Positions 1-8,826 of a stretch of DNA of 64,000 bases are shown piece by piece. Within the stretch, counting starts at the first letter, position 1. Every line of letters begins with the position of its first letter. The stretch covers positions 372,001 to 436,000 of the forward strand of contig NZ_JAGSGB010000002.1 in the NCBI RefSeq assembly GCF_020092905.1, written 5' to 3'. Both the position numbers and the translations under genes were made by a program. The notes under the pieces are model-generated. The model searched no databases and was not told where the DNA came from. It saw only the letters and a program-made list of their open reading frames with translations. This DNA is from Pacificimonas aurantium. GTDB taxonomy: Bacteria; Pseudomonadota; Alphaproteobacteria; Sphingomonadales; Sphingomonadaceae.

Positions 1-1
1 T

Positions 2-1765
2 CCGGGGGTCGACAGGGCGCGCGGCGTCATGGCCTGCTGCGATGTGGTCAACCGGGGCGTCGCCGCATGGGGCGACAAGCTGTTTATGGGAGCGCTCGAC
101 GGTCGTCTGATCGCGCTCGACCGCAAAACCGGCGAGGAGGTCTGGTCCACCGTCACAGTCGACCAGTCGAAACCCTACACGATCACCGGTGCTCCGCGGG
201 TGGTGAACGGGAAAGTGCTGATCGGCAATGGCGGTGCCGAATTCGGCGTGCGCGGCTATCTGGGCGCCTATGACGCGGAGACCGGCGAGGAAGTGTGGCG
301 CTTCTACACCGTTCCGGGCGAGCCGGGTGTCGCAGACGATCCCGCCTATCTGCAAAAGGCCGCTGAAACCTGGAGCGGAGAGTGGTGGGACCTCGGCGGC
401 GGCGGCACCGTCTGGGACTCGATGGCCTATGACCCCGACCTCGACCTGCTTTACATCGGCGTCGGCAACGGCAGCCCGTGGAACCAGATTTATCGAAGCC
501 CGGAGGGCGGCGACAATCTTTACCTCTCGTCGATCGTGGCGCTTCGTCCAGATACGGGAGAATATGTCTGGCATTTCCAGACAACCCCGGGCGAGACCTG
601 GGACTATACAGCTACCCAGCACATCATCCTCGCCGATCTGACTATGACCGACGGGTCCGTCCGCAAAGCGCTCATGCAGGCGCCGAAGAACGGATTTTTT
701 TACACCATCGACCGCGAAACCGGAGAGTTCATAAGCGGCGACAACTATGTCGCAATCAACTGGGCTAGCGGCTTGGACGAGAACGGGCGGCCTATCGAAG
801 TGGAGGGCGCCCGCTACACTGAGGAAGGCGAAACGAAGCTGACGATGCCCGGACCTCTCGGCGGCCATAACTGGCATCCGATGGCCTATAATCCGAACCG
901 GCAGCTCGTCTTCATTCCGGCGATGAACACCGCTTTCCCGTACATGCACGGAGAGGACTGGGAGGCGAAGCCGATCGGATTCAATGTGGGGCTGGATACT
1001 GCCGCCAACATGCTCCCCGCGGACAAGGCCGCCCGCGACGAAGCCGAGCAGATGTCGAGCGGCATGCTGCTTGCCTGGGATCCGGTCGCGCAGAAGGAAG
1101 TGTGGCGCGTCGACCATCGCGGCCCATGGAACGGAGGCATCCTTTCGACCGCAGGTGATCTGGTATTCCAGGGCAACTCGAGCGGCGTCTTCGCCGCCTA
1201 CTCTGCAGCCGACGGCCGCAAAATGTGGGATTTCCCCGCCCAAACAGGTATCGTTGCCGCACCGATGAGCTATGAACTGGACGGCGAGCAATATGTCGCC
1301 GTGCTCGCGGGTTGGGGTGGCGCCTTCCCAATTTCGGCTGGCTACGTTTCGACGGATGGCGGCGTCGTACCGAATGTCAGCCGCCTGCTCGTGTTCAAGC
1401 TGGGCGGCCAGGCTACGCTGCCCCCCGCCCCCGAGCTCAACGACCTGCCGATCGATCCGCCGCCATCAAGGGCGACGACCGACGTCATCGCCCTCGGCAA
1501 ACGCAATTTCGGTCAATATTGTAGCGTCTGCCACGGCGACGCCGCGATCGGCGGAACGGTAATTCCCGACCTTCGCCGCTCGGCGACGCTCGGCAACCGC
1601 GAAACATGGCTGGCCATCGTCCGTGACGGCCTGCTGTCGTCCAATGGCATGGTTGGCTTTTCCGAAGTCATGACCAAGGACGAGATTGACGCTGTCCGGC
1701 AATATGTGATCGCACGCGCCAACGAGGACCGGATCGTCGGCGATCGCGCGGCAGCGGAGGACTAA
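2..1765 (+). CDS. PQQ-dependent alcohol dehydrogenase with C-terminal cytochrome c domain (5' end outside window)
   Basis: This is the C-terminal part of a periplasmic quinohaemoprotein alcohol dehydrogenase, which oxidises alcohols with PQQ and passes electrons to its own haem. The reading frame is open back to base 2, and the first methionine at 29 lies inside a conserved block, so the true start is upstream. The adjacent cysteines of ACCDVVNRG match the vicinal disulfide that stacks on PQQ. Beta-propeller repeats such as GRLIALDRKTGEEVW recur. TWDYTATQ carries the presumed catalytic Asp. The residue two after it is Thr rather than Asp, which by family rules suggests a calcium-type and not a lanthanide-type enzyme (inference). 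CSVCHGD near 1520 is a CxxCH haem c site and the domain runs to the stop. It converges on the receiver gene. Confidence 0.9.
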   Translation, partial: PGVDRARGVMACCDVVNRGVAAWGDKLFMGALDGRLIALDRKTGEEVWSTVTVDQSKPYTITGAPRVVNGKVLIGNGGAEFGVRGYLGAYDAETGEEVWRFYTVPGEPGVADDPAYLQKAAETWSGEWWDLGGGGTVWDSMAYDPDLDLLYIGVGNGSPWNQIYRSPEGGDNLYLSSIVALRPDTGEYVWHFQTTPGETWDYTATQHIILADLTMTDGSVRKALMQAPKNGFFYTIDRETGEFISGDNYVAINWASGLDENGRPIEVEGARYTEEGETKLTMPGPLGGHNWHPMAYNPNRQLVFIPAMNTAFPYMHGEDWEAKPIGFNVGLDTAANMLPADKAARDEAEQMSSGMLLAWDPVAQKEVWRVDHRGPWNGGILSTAGDLVFQGNSSGVFAAYSAADGRKMWDFPAQTGIVAAPMSYELDGEQYVAVLAGWGGAFPISAGYVSTDGGVVPNVSRLLVFKLGGQATLPPAPELNDLPIDPPPSRATTDVIALGKRNFGQYCSVCHGDAAIGGTVIPDLRRSATLGNRETWLAIVRDGLLSSNGMVGFSEVMTKDEIDAVRQYVIARANEDRIVGDRAAAED

Positions 1766-1780
1766 AGCCCCCGCGAAAGC

Positions 1781-2203
1781 TCAGGCGGCGGCGTTGTCCT
1801 CGTCCTCATTCTCCGAGGCGGGAAAGAGCGAGGCCAGTGTCGCCACGATTTCCTGCTCCGTCGAAGGCTTCGCCACTACCGGCGCGTCCGGAAATTCCTC
1901 CAGCGCTTTGTCGCTTTTCGCAACACCGGTATGAAACATGAACGGGACGCCGCGTCCCTTCAGCTCGCGTGCTAGGTCGCGGCCGTCCTTGCCCGCCATG
2001 TCGATGTCGATGATCGCCGCGTCCGGTTCGAAATCTCCTTCGATTACAGACATGCAGGCCGCCATACGTTCGCAAATCCTGATGGCGGCCGCGCCCGTAT
2101 AGCGCAGCTTCACCTCAAGGCTCATCGCAGGAATGACCTGATCCTCAGCGATCAGGATTCGCTTACCCTTCAGCTTCTTCTTGTGTGTCTCGAGTTCGGA
2201 CAT
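1781..2203 (-). CDS. Stand-alone response-regulator receiver domain protein
   Basis: A 140-residue protein consisting of a single CheY-like receiver domain with no output domain. The visible core residues are Glu20/Asp21 in the acidic pocket, the phospho-acceptor Asp66 in AIIDIDMAG, Thr92 in the MFHTG strand and Lys112 in VVAKP. The N-terminus is basic (THKKKLKGKR) and the C-terminus is acidic and Ala-rich. It probably relays phosphate from a histidine kinase or an Hpt protein; a free Hpt protein is encoded at 36568-36864, but a link between them is only speculation. The start is the ATG at 2203. It is transcribed alone, convergent with the dehydrogenase gene. Confidence 0.85.
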   Translation of the reverse strand: MSELETHKKKLKGKRILIAEDQVIPAMSLEVKLRYTGAAAIRICERMAACMSVIEGDFEPDAAIIDIDMAGKDGRDLARELKGRGVPFMFHTGVAKSDKALEEFPDAPVVAKPSTEQEIVATLASLFPASENEDEDNAAA

Positions 2204-2299
2204 TTAGCCCCCGTTTCTCTTATTCGGACATCAACGACGAACGGTTCGCGCTGGTTTCGCCAACGCGAGACGTTCGCAAGTTTTTTTGCTGCAGCCGCG

Positions 2300-3781
2300 T
2301 TATAGCAAAAGAGGAAGTGTCCAGGCGCTGAACAGGCTGATCCCGGCGATGGCGGCCAGATTCACGGCAAAGCCGACCCGCGCCATCCTTCCCATGCTGA
2401 TTGCCCCGGACGCATAGGCGATCGCGTTCGGACCCGTGGCCATCGGCAGCATGAAGGCGCAGCTGGCAGCTACGGCGACAGGCATGGCCATCAACATCGG
2501 ATCCAGACCGCTTCCGACCGCGACCGCGCCCACGATGGGCATCAGGGCCGAGGCAGTAGCCACGTTGCTGGCTATTTCAGTAAAGAAGATGACGAACAGA
2601 ACCAGCGCACCGATGAGCAGAAGGAGCGGTAGCGCAGTTAGCGCCTGCAACTGCTCGCCCATCCACATGCCGAGTCCGCTTTCCGTCATCCCCACGGCAA
2701 GGCTGAGCCCGCCGCCGAATAGCAGGAGAACGCCCCATGGAATGCGTTCCGCCGTTTCCCAATCCAGCAGCGCCTCGCGGCGCCCCGTTCCCGCCGGTAT
2801 CAGGAACAGAAGCACCGCACCGATCACAGCGATGATATGATCGGTAAGAAAAGCGAAAGGGCGGATGTCCGCAATTGCGACTTCTTCAAGCGGGCGGCGA
2901 AACACCCACAGGACGGCGATAACGGCGAAGGCCAGGGAAACCCGGCGTTCGGGTACCGACAACGGCCCAAGCCGAGCGCGCGCCTGTTCGATGAGGCCCG
3001 CGGCTTCGGCGCGGTGTTCCGGCACGGCGGCCCGCACGCGCCGGGTCAGCAGCAGCCACGCCGCCGGGACCAGAATGGCCACCATCGGAACGCCGTAGAG
3101 CATCCAGTCGGCGAAACCGACAGATCGCCCGAATTCCGCCTCGGCGTACCCTATGACGATCAGGTTGGTAGGCGTGCCGATGGGGGTGCCGACGCCGCCG
3201 ATAGAACAGGCATAGGCAATCCCCAGAAGGAGGGCCGCCGATAGTGGCTGGCTCCGCCACCCTTCCCCGCCCAGGCTGGCGGCGACAGACAAGGCGATCG
3301 GCATCAGCATGATCGCCGTCGCGGTGTTCGAGATCCACATGCTCAGGATCGCGGCCGCGGCCATGAAACCCGCCACCATCGCAGATGGATTGGCCCCGAA
3401 GCGATGCACGACCGCGAGGGCGATGCGAGTGTGAAGGTTCCAGCGTTCAACCGACTTGGCGATGACGAAGCCACCGAACAGCAGGACCACGATCGGACTG
3501 GCATAGGGCGCCGCGGCCGTGCGAATGTCAGCTATGCCGGCCATGGGCAGGAGAATGATCGGCAAGAGGGACGTGACCGGAATGGGCACTGCCTCCGATA
3601 CCCACCAGATCATCATAAGAAGAAACAGCGACGCGACGCGCCAGCCGGCCAGCGGCATCCCTTCCGGCATGGGCAGCGCCTGGAGCGCCAAGGCGACCGC
3701 GAGACCGACGCCAATCCAGAAAGGACGGAAAGACGGCCGGACGGTCTCCGCCGTCTCCAAAGGTTCGGACAACTCCCCCAC
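2300..3781 (-). CDS. SLC13/DASS-family anion (dicarboxylate) sodium symporter
   Basis: A 493-residue inner-membrane transporter with roughly a dozen hydrophobic segments. The two half-repeats each carry the family Ser-Asn-Thr-like signature: WISNTATAIMLMPIAL in the first half and IASNVATASALMPI in the second. In this family these motifs line the substrate and sodium sites. Typical substrates are C4-dicarboxylates, citrate or sulfate; the sequence does not tell me which. The start is a GTG at 3781: an in-frame TAG lies 13 codons upstream with no ATG between, and an AGGA ribosome-binding site sits 7 bases before the GTG. That site lies in the loop of a hairpin listed separately. Confidence 0.88.
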   Translation of the reverse strand: MGELSEPLETAETVRPSFRPFWIGVGLAVALALQALPMPEGMPLAGWRVASLFLLMMIWWVSEAVPIPVTSLLPIILLPMAGIADIRTAAAPYASPIVVLLFGGFVIAKSVERWNLHTRIALAVVHRFGANPSAMVAGFMAAAAILSMWISNTATAIMLMPIALSVAASLGGEGWRSQPLSAALLLGIAYACSIGGVGTPIGTPTNLIVIGYAEAEFGRSVGFADWMLYGVPMVAILVPAAWLLLTRRVRAAVPEHRAEAAGLIEQARARLGPLSVPERRVSLAFAVIAVLWVFRRPLEEVAIADIRPFAFLTDHIIAVIGAVLLFLIPAGTGRREALLDWETAERIPWGVLLLFGGGLSLAVGMTESGLGMWMGEQLQALTALPLLLLIGALVLFVIFFTEIASNVATASALMPIVGAVAVGSGLDPMLMAMPVAVAASCAFMLPMATGPNAIAYASGAISMGRMARVGFAVNLAAIAGISLFSAWTLPLLL

Positions 3782-3802
3782 GCCCGGTTCCTTAGCCGGG
3801 CG
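3781..3802 (-). promoter_or_regulatory. Hairpin enclosing the ribosome-binding site of the SLC13 gene
   Basis: On the minus strand a perfect 7-bp stem, CGCCCGG paired with CCGGGCG, encloses the 8-base loop CTAAGGAA. The loop contains the AGGA ribosome-binding site, and the last base of the 3' arm is the G of the GTG start codon. The stem is entirely G/C. The sequence shows the hairpin directly; that it controls translation is inference. Confidence 0.5.
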
Positions 3803-3839
3803 GTTCCCAGCGCGCTACCCGCTGAGCCTAAGGGGAGGG

Positions 3840-4079
3840 CTAGCCACTGGGATGGGGACCGCGAAGCTGCCGCCAGCCCAGCGCCGCGATTCGCCGCTCG
3901 CAGGCGCGGCGCGAGGCCATATGCCAATCGAGGCGAATCCCGAAGAAGACGCCGATGAAGCAGTTGAGAGAGGCGGACGCCTCTTGAACGGCGAACGTCG
4001 CGACCCCCACCCACACGGTCGTGAGTATGAGGACCGGAAACAGGCGTGAATAGAGTTGAGCGCCGGGCTGAGAGGTCAT
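3840..4079 (-). CDS. Hypothetical small membrane protein
   Basis: A possible 79-residue protein of no family I recognise. It has one clear hydrophobic segment near the N-terminus (FPVLILTTVWVGVATFAV) and a second weaker one (CFIGVFFGI), followed by a basic tail rich in Arg (SRRACERR). The start used here is the ATG at 4079; an in-frame TTG at 4106 would add nine basic residues. No strong ribosome-binding site precedes either start. It lies between the SLC13 gene and the divergent DUF167 gene, where no other reading frame is convincing. It may be real or a chance frame. Confidence 0.4.
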   Translation of the reverse strand: MTSQPGAQLYSRLFPVLILTTVWVGVATFAVQEASASLNCFIGVFFGIRLDWHMASRRACERRIAALGWRQLRGPHPSG

Positions 4080-4174
4080 GACTCTGATCCGGCCCTTCCT
4101 GTCCAACGCCCGAAGCTCGAGGCTTGCAGGCGACCGGTAAAGACGCGGTGCACGGATGAGGTTAATGACGCCCG

Positions 4175-4435
4175 ATGGCGCGGTACAAGATTTTGGGCAC
4201 GGCTCCTGCGGACCCTGGTCCTCTCCTGCATGTGAAGGCCGTGCCGAAGGCGGCCCATGCGAAGGTCGACTGGACGAAAACGCCGGTCGAAGTTCGGGTC
4301 ACGGCGCCGGCTGATAAGGGCAAGGCGAACGAAGCATTGCTTGCGCTGCTGGCCGATGCGCTCGGTTTCGCTAAGAGCCGGCTAACCCTCGTCGCGGGTG
4401 CCACATCGCGCCGCAAAACGGTTCGCATCGACTAG
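4175..4435 (+). CDS. DUF167 (YggU-like) family protein
   Basis: An 86-residue protein matching the small DUF167/YggU family over its whole length. Recognisable blocks are VKAVPKAAHAKVDW, VRVTAPADKGKANEALLALLADAL and the closing GATSRRKTVRID, close to the family's KSR-hallmark region. The biochemical role of the family is not established. The ATG start at 4175 gives the normal family length. It is transcribed toward tRNA-Gln, which is on the opposite strand. Confidence 0.85.
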   Translation: MARYKILGTAPADPGPLLHVKAVPKAAHAKVDWTKTPVEVRVTAPADKGKANEALLALLADALGFAKSRLTLVAGATSRRKTVRID

Positions 4436-4535
4436 GGAGTATGACCGGCAGCGGACCCGGGTTTCAGGAATGCACCTGCTTCCGGAAGGGGCCGGCAAAG
4501 CGGGGGAGTTGTCGGAAAACCCAAAACTCCCGTGC

Positions 4536-4610
4536 TGGTTGGGGCGGCAGGATTCGAACCTGCGCATGGCGGTACCAAAAACCGCTGCCTTACCACTTGG
4601 CTACGCCCCA
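4536..4610 (-). tRNA. tRNA-Gln (anticodon TTG)
   Basis: The minus strand folds as a full cloverleaf. The 7-bp acceptor stem is TGGGGCG with CGCCCCA, the D arm contains AGCCAAGTGGTAAGGC, the anticodon stem GCGGT/ACCGC encloses the loop TTTTGGT, and the T arm is GCAGG TTCGAAT CCTGC. A discriminator A and an encoded CCA follow. The anticodon TTG reads Gln codons. The rest of the 4436-4771 gap holds only an inverted repeat just downstream of the tRNA (GGGAGTT at 4504-4510 with AACTCCC at 4525-4531), possibly part of its 3' processing or termination. Confidence 0.96.
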
Positions 4611-4771
4611 TCCGCCGCTGTCCCGGGCGACCCCGGCGAGGCGGCATGTAAACGCTGCGGGCGAATTTTCCAAGCGGTCCGCTAACCCGAAGCGCAAGAC
4701 TATCAGCGCGCCCTTGCAGCAGGGGGCAGCCATGCTATCCCACGCGCACCGCCTATCATGCAGGGGTCTTC

Positions 4772-5776
4772 ATGCTTTATCTGGTTACCGGCGGAGCCGG
4801 CTTCATCGGCTTTCATCTGTCGCGGTACCTGCTGGCCCGCGGTGACCGGGTCGTCGGGCTCGACAATCTTAATCCCTATTACTCGGTGGACCTGAAGAAG
4901 GATCGCATCCAAACGCTGACCGAAGAGTTCGGCGACCGGTACACCTTCGTCCACGCCGACTTCTCGCGTAGCGCCGAGCTGACAGAAGCGCTTCAAGGCC
5001 TAGAGATCGACCGCATCGCCCATCTGGGGGCCCAAGCAGGCGTGCGCTATTCGCTCACTCACCCCCATGTCTATGTCGAAGCCAACGTGATGGGTCACCT
5101 CAATATCCTAGAATATGCGCGCCATTCTGGCCGTGTCGACAATCTGGTCTACGCCTCGTCTTCATCGGTCTATGGTGGCAACACGAAGCTGCCCTTTTCC
5201 GTCGACGACCGGGTCGATCATCCGATTTCGCTCTACGCGGCAACCAAGAAGGCCGACGAGTTGATGAGCGAAACCTATGCCCATCTCTATCGCCTGCCGC
5301 AGACGGGTCTGCGTTTCTTCACGGTCTACGGCCCGTGGGGACGACCCGACATGGCGATGTGGCTGTTCACCGAGGCGATCCTCGCAGGCCGCCCGATCGA
5401 CGTCTTCGGAGAAGGCAATATGAAGCGCGACTTCACCTATATCGACGATATCGTCGCGGGGGTGGCCGCCTGCCTCGATACACCGGCCCCCGACGACGGC
5501 AAGGAAAAGGCCGGTGGCTCACGCGCTCCCCACCGTCTGTACAATATCGGCAACAACCAGTCCGAAGACCTGTCGCGCATGATCGAGCTGCTGGAAGAGG
5601 CTGTCGGGAAACCAGCAGAGCGCAACCTGCTGCCGATGCAGCCCGGCGATGTCCGCGCCACCTATGCCGACATCGACGCGATTCATGGTGATCTCGGATA
5701 CAAGCCCACCACGCCTATCGACGTGGGCATTCCGAATTTCGTCTCCTGGTATAAGAGCTATCACGGCCTGGCATGA
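4772..5776 (+). CDS. UDP-glucuronate 4-epimerase-type NAD-dependent epimerase
   Basis: A 334-residue short-chain extended epimerase that most resembles UDP-glucuronate 4-epimerases (CapI/LpsL type), which make UDP-galacturonate for surface polysaccharides. The NAD-binding motif TGGAGFIGFHLS is at residues 6-17, NPYY near 30 is typical of the glucuronate group, and the catalytic Ser and Tyr-Lys appear in SSSSVYGG and YAATKKADE. RDFTYIDDIV is the usual binding-site block. Its stop overlaps the start of the next gene by four bases, so the two are probably translated together. The exact sugar specificity is inference. Confidence 0.88.
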   Translation: MLYLVTGGAGFIGFHLSRYLLARGDRVVGLDNLNPYYSVDLKKDRIQTLTEEFGDRYTFVHADFSRSAELTEALQGLEIDRIAHLGAQAGVRYSLTHPHVYVEANVMGHLNILEYARHSGRVDNLVYASSSSVYGGNTKLPFSVDDRVDHPISLYAATKKADELMSETYAHLYRLPQTGLRFFTVYGPWGRPDMAMWLFTEAILAGRPIDVFGEGNMKRDFTYIDDIVAGVAACLDTPAPDDGKEKAGGSRAPHRLYNIGNNQSEDLSRMIELLEEAVGKPAERNLLPMQPGDVRATYADIDAIHGDLGYKPTTPIDVGIPNFVSWYKSYHGLA

Positions 5777-6510
5777 ATTATCTGCTGTGGAACCTGTTCG
5801 GTCCGCAGACCTGGCCGCTCTGGTTCCCGGTTCTGGCTCTGATTTCCTTTACTTTCGGCTTCGTGCAGACCGGCCGCCGCTTGCTTGCTGCCGGCGCCGC
5901 CTTTCTCGTGCTTTTCGGTCTGTCACCGTTTCCCGTCTGGCTGATCGGCACACTGGAAGACGACTATCCGGTTCCCGAAATAGAAGCAGGCGACGCTGCG
6001 CACATTCTCGTTCTGGGGGGCGGAGAAGCCATTCCGCAAACCGAACGGGCCGGGTCTCTCGAGATAACCACTCACGGCGACCGTATCCTGAGAGGGATGG
6101 AACTCGCCCGGCGGTTTCCAAGGTCAAAGCTATGGATTGCAGGCTATGGGCGCTATGACGGCCACATCAACGAAGTCGCCGCCGTCGCCCGTTTCTGGAG
6201 CGTATCCGGTATCGCGAACGACCGGATCGCGACGGTCGAGGACACTGCCGACACCTGCGAGAACCTGGCCGGCTTTGCAGTGCATGATGCCGAAGGCGGC
6301 GTTCTGCTCGTTACGTCAGCCTTTCACATGCGGCGCGCGATGGCGTGTGCGCGGGCCGCGGGAGTCGACGCGACGCCCTTTCCGGTCGACTTCCAGGTTG
6401 GAAAAGAGCCCGGGTTCAGCTTCGACCTTATCGGAAATTTACAGCTGACCGACCTGGCGCTGCACGAGTGGGTCGGCCTTGGCTATTACCGGCTGACCGG
6501 CCGGGTTTAG
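5773..6510 (+). CDS. YdcF family (DUF218) membrane-anchored protein
   Basis: A 245-residue protein with two N-terminal hydrophobic segments (about residues 13-58) and a DUF218 domain. Family landmarks are ILVLGGGE, SKLWIAGYGRYDGH, the VEDTADTCENL block and LLVTSAFHMRRAMA. Proteins of this type (YdcF/ElyC/SanA) are linked to envelope and polysaccharide functions, but the reaction is not settled. Its ATG overlaps the epimerase stop (ATGA), and a sugar dehydrogenase gene converges on it, so a surface-glycan role fits (inference). Confidence 0.85.
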   Translation: MNYLLWNLFGPQTWPLWFPVLALISFTFGFVQTGRRLLAAGAAFLVLFGLSPFPVWLIGTLEDDYPVPEIEAGDAAHILVLGGGEAIPQTERAGSLEITTHGDRILRGMELARRFPRSKLWIAGYGRYDGHINEVAAVARFWSVSGIANDRIATVEDTADTCENLAGFAVHDAEGGVLLVTSAFHMRRAMACARAAGVDATPFPVDFQVGKEPGFSFDLIGNLQLTDLALHEWVGLGYYRLTGRV

Positions 6511-6529
6511 GCACGGCCGGAGCAAGCGG

Positions 6530-7813
6530 TTAGAGCTGCCAGCGCGCGCAGTCACCGAAGCTGCGATCCCGCCAGACCCCCTTCACATCGGCAATCAGCC
6601 CGCCGGGCTTGAGAAGGCCGGTCACCGTCTTTTCATCGAGATCCAGATAGGCCTGATGCGGAACGGCAAGCACCAAGGCATCATATTCGCGGTCGGCGGC
6701 CATGGCGTCCGGATCGAGCGTCAGGCCGTATTCTTCTTCGGCTTCTTCGGCATTCGCCAGTGGATCGTGCACTGTGACGTCATGGCCCAGCCAGTCGAGC
6801 CGTGAGATCACGTCCACCACCTTCGAATTTCTGAGGTCGGGGACATGCTCCTTGAAGGTCATTCCGAGGACGAGGATTCGGCTGGCGCGGCGCAGATGGT
6901 CATGTACCTGGTCGGCGACGAAAGCGCCCATACCGTCGTTGATCGACCGCCCGGCGAGAACCACGCGCGGAAGGTGCCCGAGCTGCTGCGCCTTGTAGCT
7001 GAGGTAATACGGGTCGACGCCGATGCAGTGGCCGCCCACGAGGCCCGGCGAGAACTTCAGGAAGTTCCACTTCGTATTGGCCGCGTCGAGCACGTCGTAG
7101 ACGCTGATGCCATCCTTACGAAAGATCTGCGCGATTTCGTTCATGAAGGCGATGTTGATGTCGCGCTGGGCATTCTCGATGACCTTCGCGGCCTCTGCCG
7201 CCTTGATCGAGGCCGCCTCGAACGTTCCCCCGCTGGTCACGGTCCGGTAAAGCTCGCTCATTGCCGCCGTGATGTCGGGATTCTCGCCAGCCACCACGCG
7301 TGTGATCTTGTCGACCGTATGCACCTTGTCGCCGGGGTTTATACGTTCGGGGGAGTAACCGAGAAAGAAGTCCTCGCCGCGTTTAAGTCCGGACACATCC
7401 TCCAGAAGGGGACCGCAAATTTCCTCGGTGACCCCGGGGAAAACCGTACTTTCATAGATAATCAGCGGCGCTGGCCCGCCCTTTTTCAGGATCCCGCCGA
7501 CCGCACGCGTAGCGCCGCGAACAGGCCCCAGGTCCGGCTGGTTCGCTTTGTCCACCGGCGTGGGAACGGTGACGATGTAGATATCCCGGCCCGCCGCCTC
7601 CTCGATATCGGCAGTCACCGTCAGGCTGCTGGCAGCGAGAGCATCGTCCTCTACCTCGCGAGTACTGTCATGCCCGGCTGCAAGCTCCCGCACGCGCCCC
7701 GGATTGATATCGACACCCATCGTATCGAAAGACTTCGCCAGGGCGACGGCAAGGGGAAGGCCGACATAGCCGAGACCGATAACCGTCACCTTCGTATTCG
7801 CGCCCAGTTGCAT
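6530..7813 (-). CDS. TviB/WbpO-type nucleotide-sugar dehydrogenase
   Basis: A 427-residue UDP-sugar 6-dehydrogenase that oxidises C6 of a UDP-hexose or UDP-N-acetylhexosamine to the uronic acid with NAD. The N-terminal Rossmann motif is VIGLGYVGLPLAVALA. The catalytic Cys is in VGGHCIGVDPYYL, and NPGDKVH and KWNFLKFSPG are further family blocks. The length and the SSLTVTADIEEA region resemble the TviB/WbpO group more than simple UDP-glucose dehydrogenase. It converges on the epimerase-YdcF pair, and the two enzymes could feed the same uronic-acid-containing polysaccharide. Confidence 0.88.
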   Translation of the reverse strand: MQLGANTKVTVIGLGYVGLPLAVALAKSFDTMGVDINPGRVRELAAGHDSTREVEDDALAASSLTVTADIEEAAGRDIYIVTVPTPVDKANQPDLGPVRGATRAVGGILKKGGPAPLIIYESTVFPGVTEEICGPLLEDVSGLKRGEDFFLGYSPERINPGDKVHTVDKITRVVAGENPDITAAMSELYRTVTSGGTFEAASIKAAEAAKVIENAQRDINIAFMNEIAQIFRKDGISVYDVLDAANTKWNFLKFSPGLVGGHCIGVDPYYLSYKAQQLGHLPRVVLAGRSINDGMGAFVADQVHDHLRRASRILVLGMTFKEHVPDLRNSKVVDVISRLDWLGHDVTVHDPLANAEEAEEEYGLTLDPDAMAADREYDALVLAVPHQAYLDLDEKTVTGLLKPGGLIADVKGVWRDRSFGDCARWQL

Positions 7814-7853
7814 GACCCGCTCCGCCTGTCAGTCCGAAATGTATGAAGTGAGG

Positions 7854-8765
7854 TTAGCTGTTCGAAAGCCGGCCGTTGACGAGGTCGAGATAGTCCTTGC
7901 GAAGACCGAGGCCGACCTCGCCCACGTCGAAGGACCAGGGGCCGATTTCCGAGACCGGCGTCACTTCTGCCGCCGTGCCGGTGAGAAAGCACTGTTCAAA
8001 GCTTTCCAGTTCCTCGGGCCAAATCGCACGCTGTTCGATCTCGATCCCGCGGCGGCGGGCGAGATCCATCACCGTGCGCCGGGTAATCCCGTCGAGGAAA
8101 CAGTCGGGAGTCGGCGTGTGCAGCTTCCCGTCTCGCAGGAAGAAGATGTTAGCGCCGGTAGCCTCGGCCACCTGACCGCGCCAGTCGAGCATCAGGGCAT
8201 CGCCATAGCCTCGGTCGGCCGCGGCGTGCTTCGCCATCGTGCAGATCATGTACAGCCCGCTCGCCTTCGCATTGGTGGGAGCGGTATAGGGCGCAGGACG
8301 GCGCCATTTCGATATATCGAGGCGTAGACCCTTCTTGATCGCCTCCTCGCCGAAATAGGCACCCCATTCCCAGACGGCGATCGCAAGGTGCGGCTTCGTT
8401 GCCTGTGCGGCCACACCCATTTGTTCACTACCGCGCCACGCGATCGGGCGCTGATAGCAGTTCGTAAGTCCGTTCTTTTCCATGACGAGGTTGCAGGCGT
8501 CGTCGATTTCCTCGCGGGTCCAGGGAATGTCGAAGCCGAGGATCTTCGCGCTGTTCACCAAGCGCTCGTTGTGTTCGGACAGCTTGAACACCCGACCGTT
8601 GTAGCTGCGCTGCCCCTCAAACACAGCCGATGCATAGTGCATGGCATGGGTGAGGATGTGAACGGACGCCTCGCGCCATGGCACCAGGTCGCCGTCGAAC
8701 CAGATCCAGCCGTCGCGGTCGTCATAGGTTGGTTCGGGAAGCGGGTTCTTCGTTGCCGCACTCAT
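7854..8765 (-). CDS. ilvE: Branched-chain amino-acid aminotransferase
   Basis: A 303-residue class IV PLP aminotransferase for the last step of Leu, Ile and Val synthesis or the first of their breakdown. Landmarks include the start of the fold (DGWIWFDGDLVPWREASVH), HAMHYASAVFEGQR, the region around the PLP lysine (TNAKASGLYMICTMAK) and the phosphate loop in GTAAEVTPVSEIG. I chose the ATG at 8765, which gives the family length; a longer in-frame extension to 8894 would run into the divergent regulator gene. It shares a 104-bp spacer with a MarR-type gene. Confidence 0.9.
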   Translation of the reverse strand: MSAATKNPLPEPTYDDRDGWIWFDGDLVPWREASVHILTHAMHYASAVFEGQRSYNGRVFKLSEHNERLVNSAKILGFDIPWTREEIDDACNLVMEKNGLTNCYQRPIAWRGSEQMGVAAQATKPHLAIAVWEWGAYFGEEAIKKGLRLDISKWRRPAPYTAPTNAKASGLYMICTMAKHAAADRGYGDALMLDWRGQVAEATGANIFFLRDGKLHTPTPDCFLDGITRRTVMDLARRRGIEIEQRAIWPEELESFEQCFLTGTAAEVTPVSEIGPWSFDVGEVGLGLRKDYLDLVNGRLSNS

Positions 8766-8826
8766 AATGTGGGGACTCGACTCCAAGGATGAAACGGACG
8801 TGTCGTCATGCGCACGCCTAGTGCCG

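Noticed and set aside
3781-3835. A tRNA gene or tRNA fragment on the minus strand upstream of the SLC13 gene
   Set aside because: The D-arm-like GGCTCAGCGGGTAGCGC and a 5-bp stem with a 7-base loop are present, but the loop lacks T33, there is no T arm and no matching acceptor stem. Kept only as part of the hairpin finding.
4504-4531. Inverted repeat GGGAGTT...AACTCCC as a Rho-independent terminator for tRNA-Gln
   Set aside because: The loop is 14 bases and no T-run follows on the minus strand, so it is mentioned only as a possible processing element.
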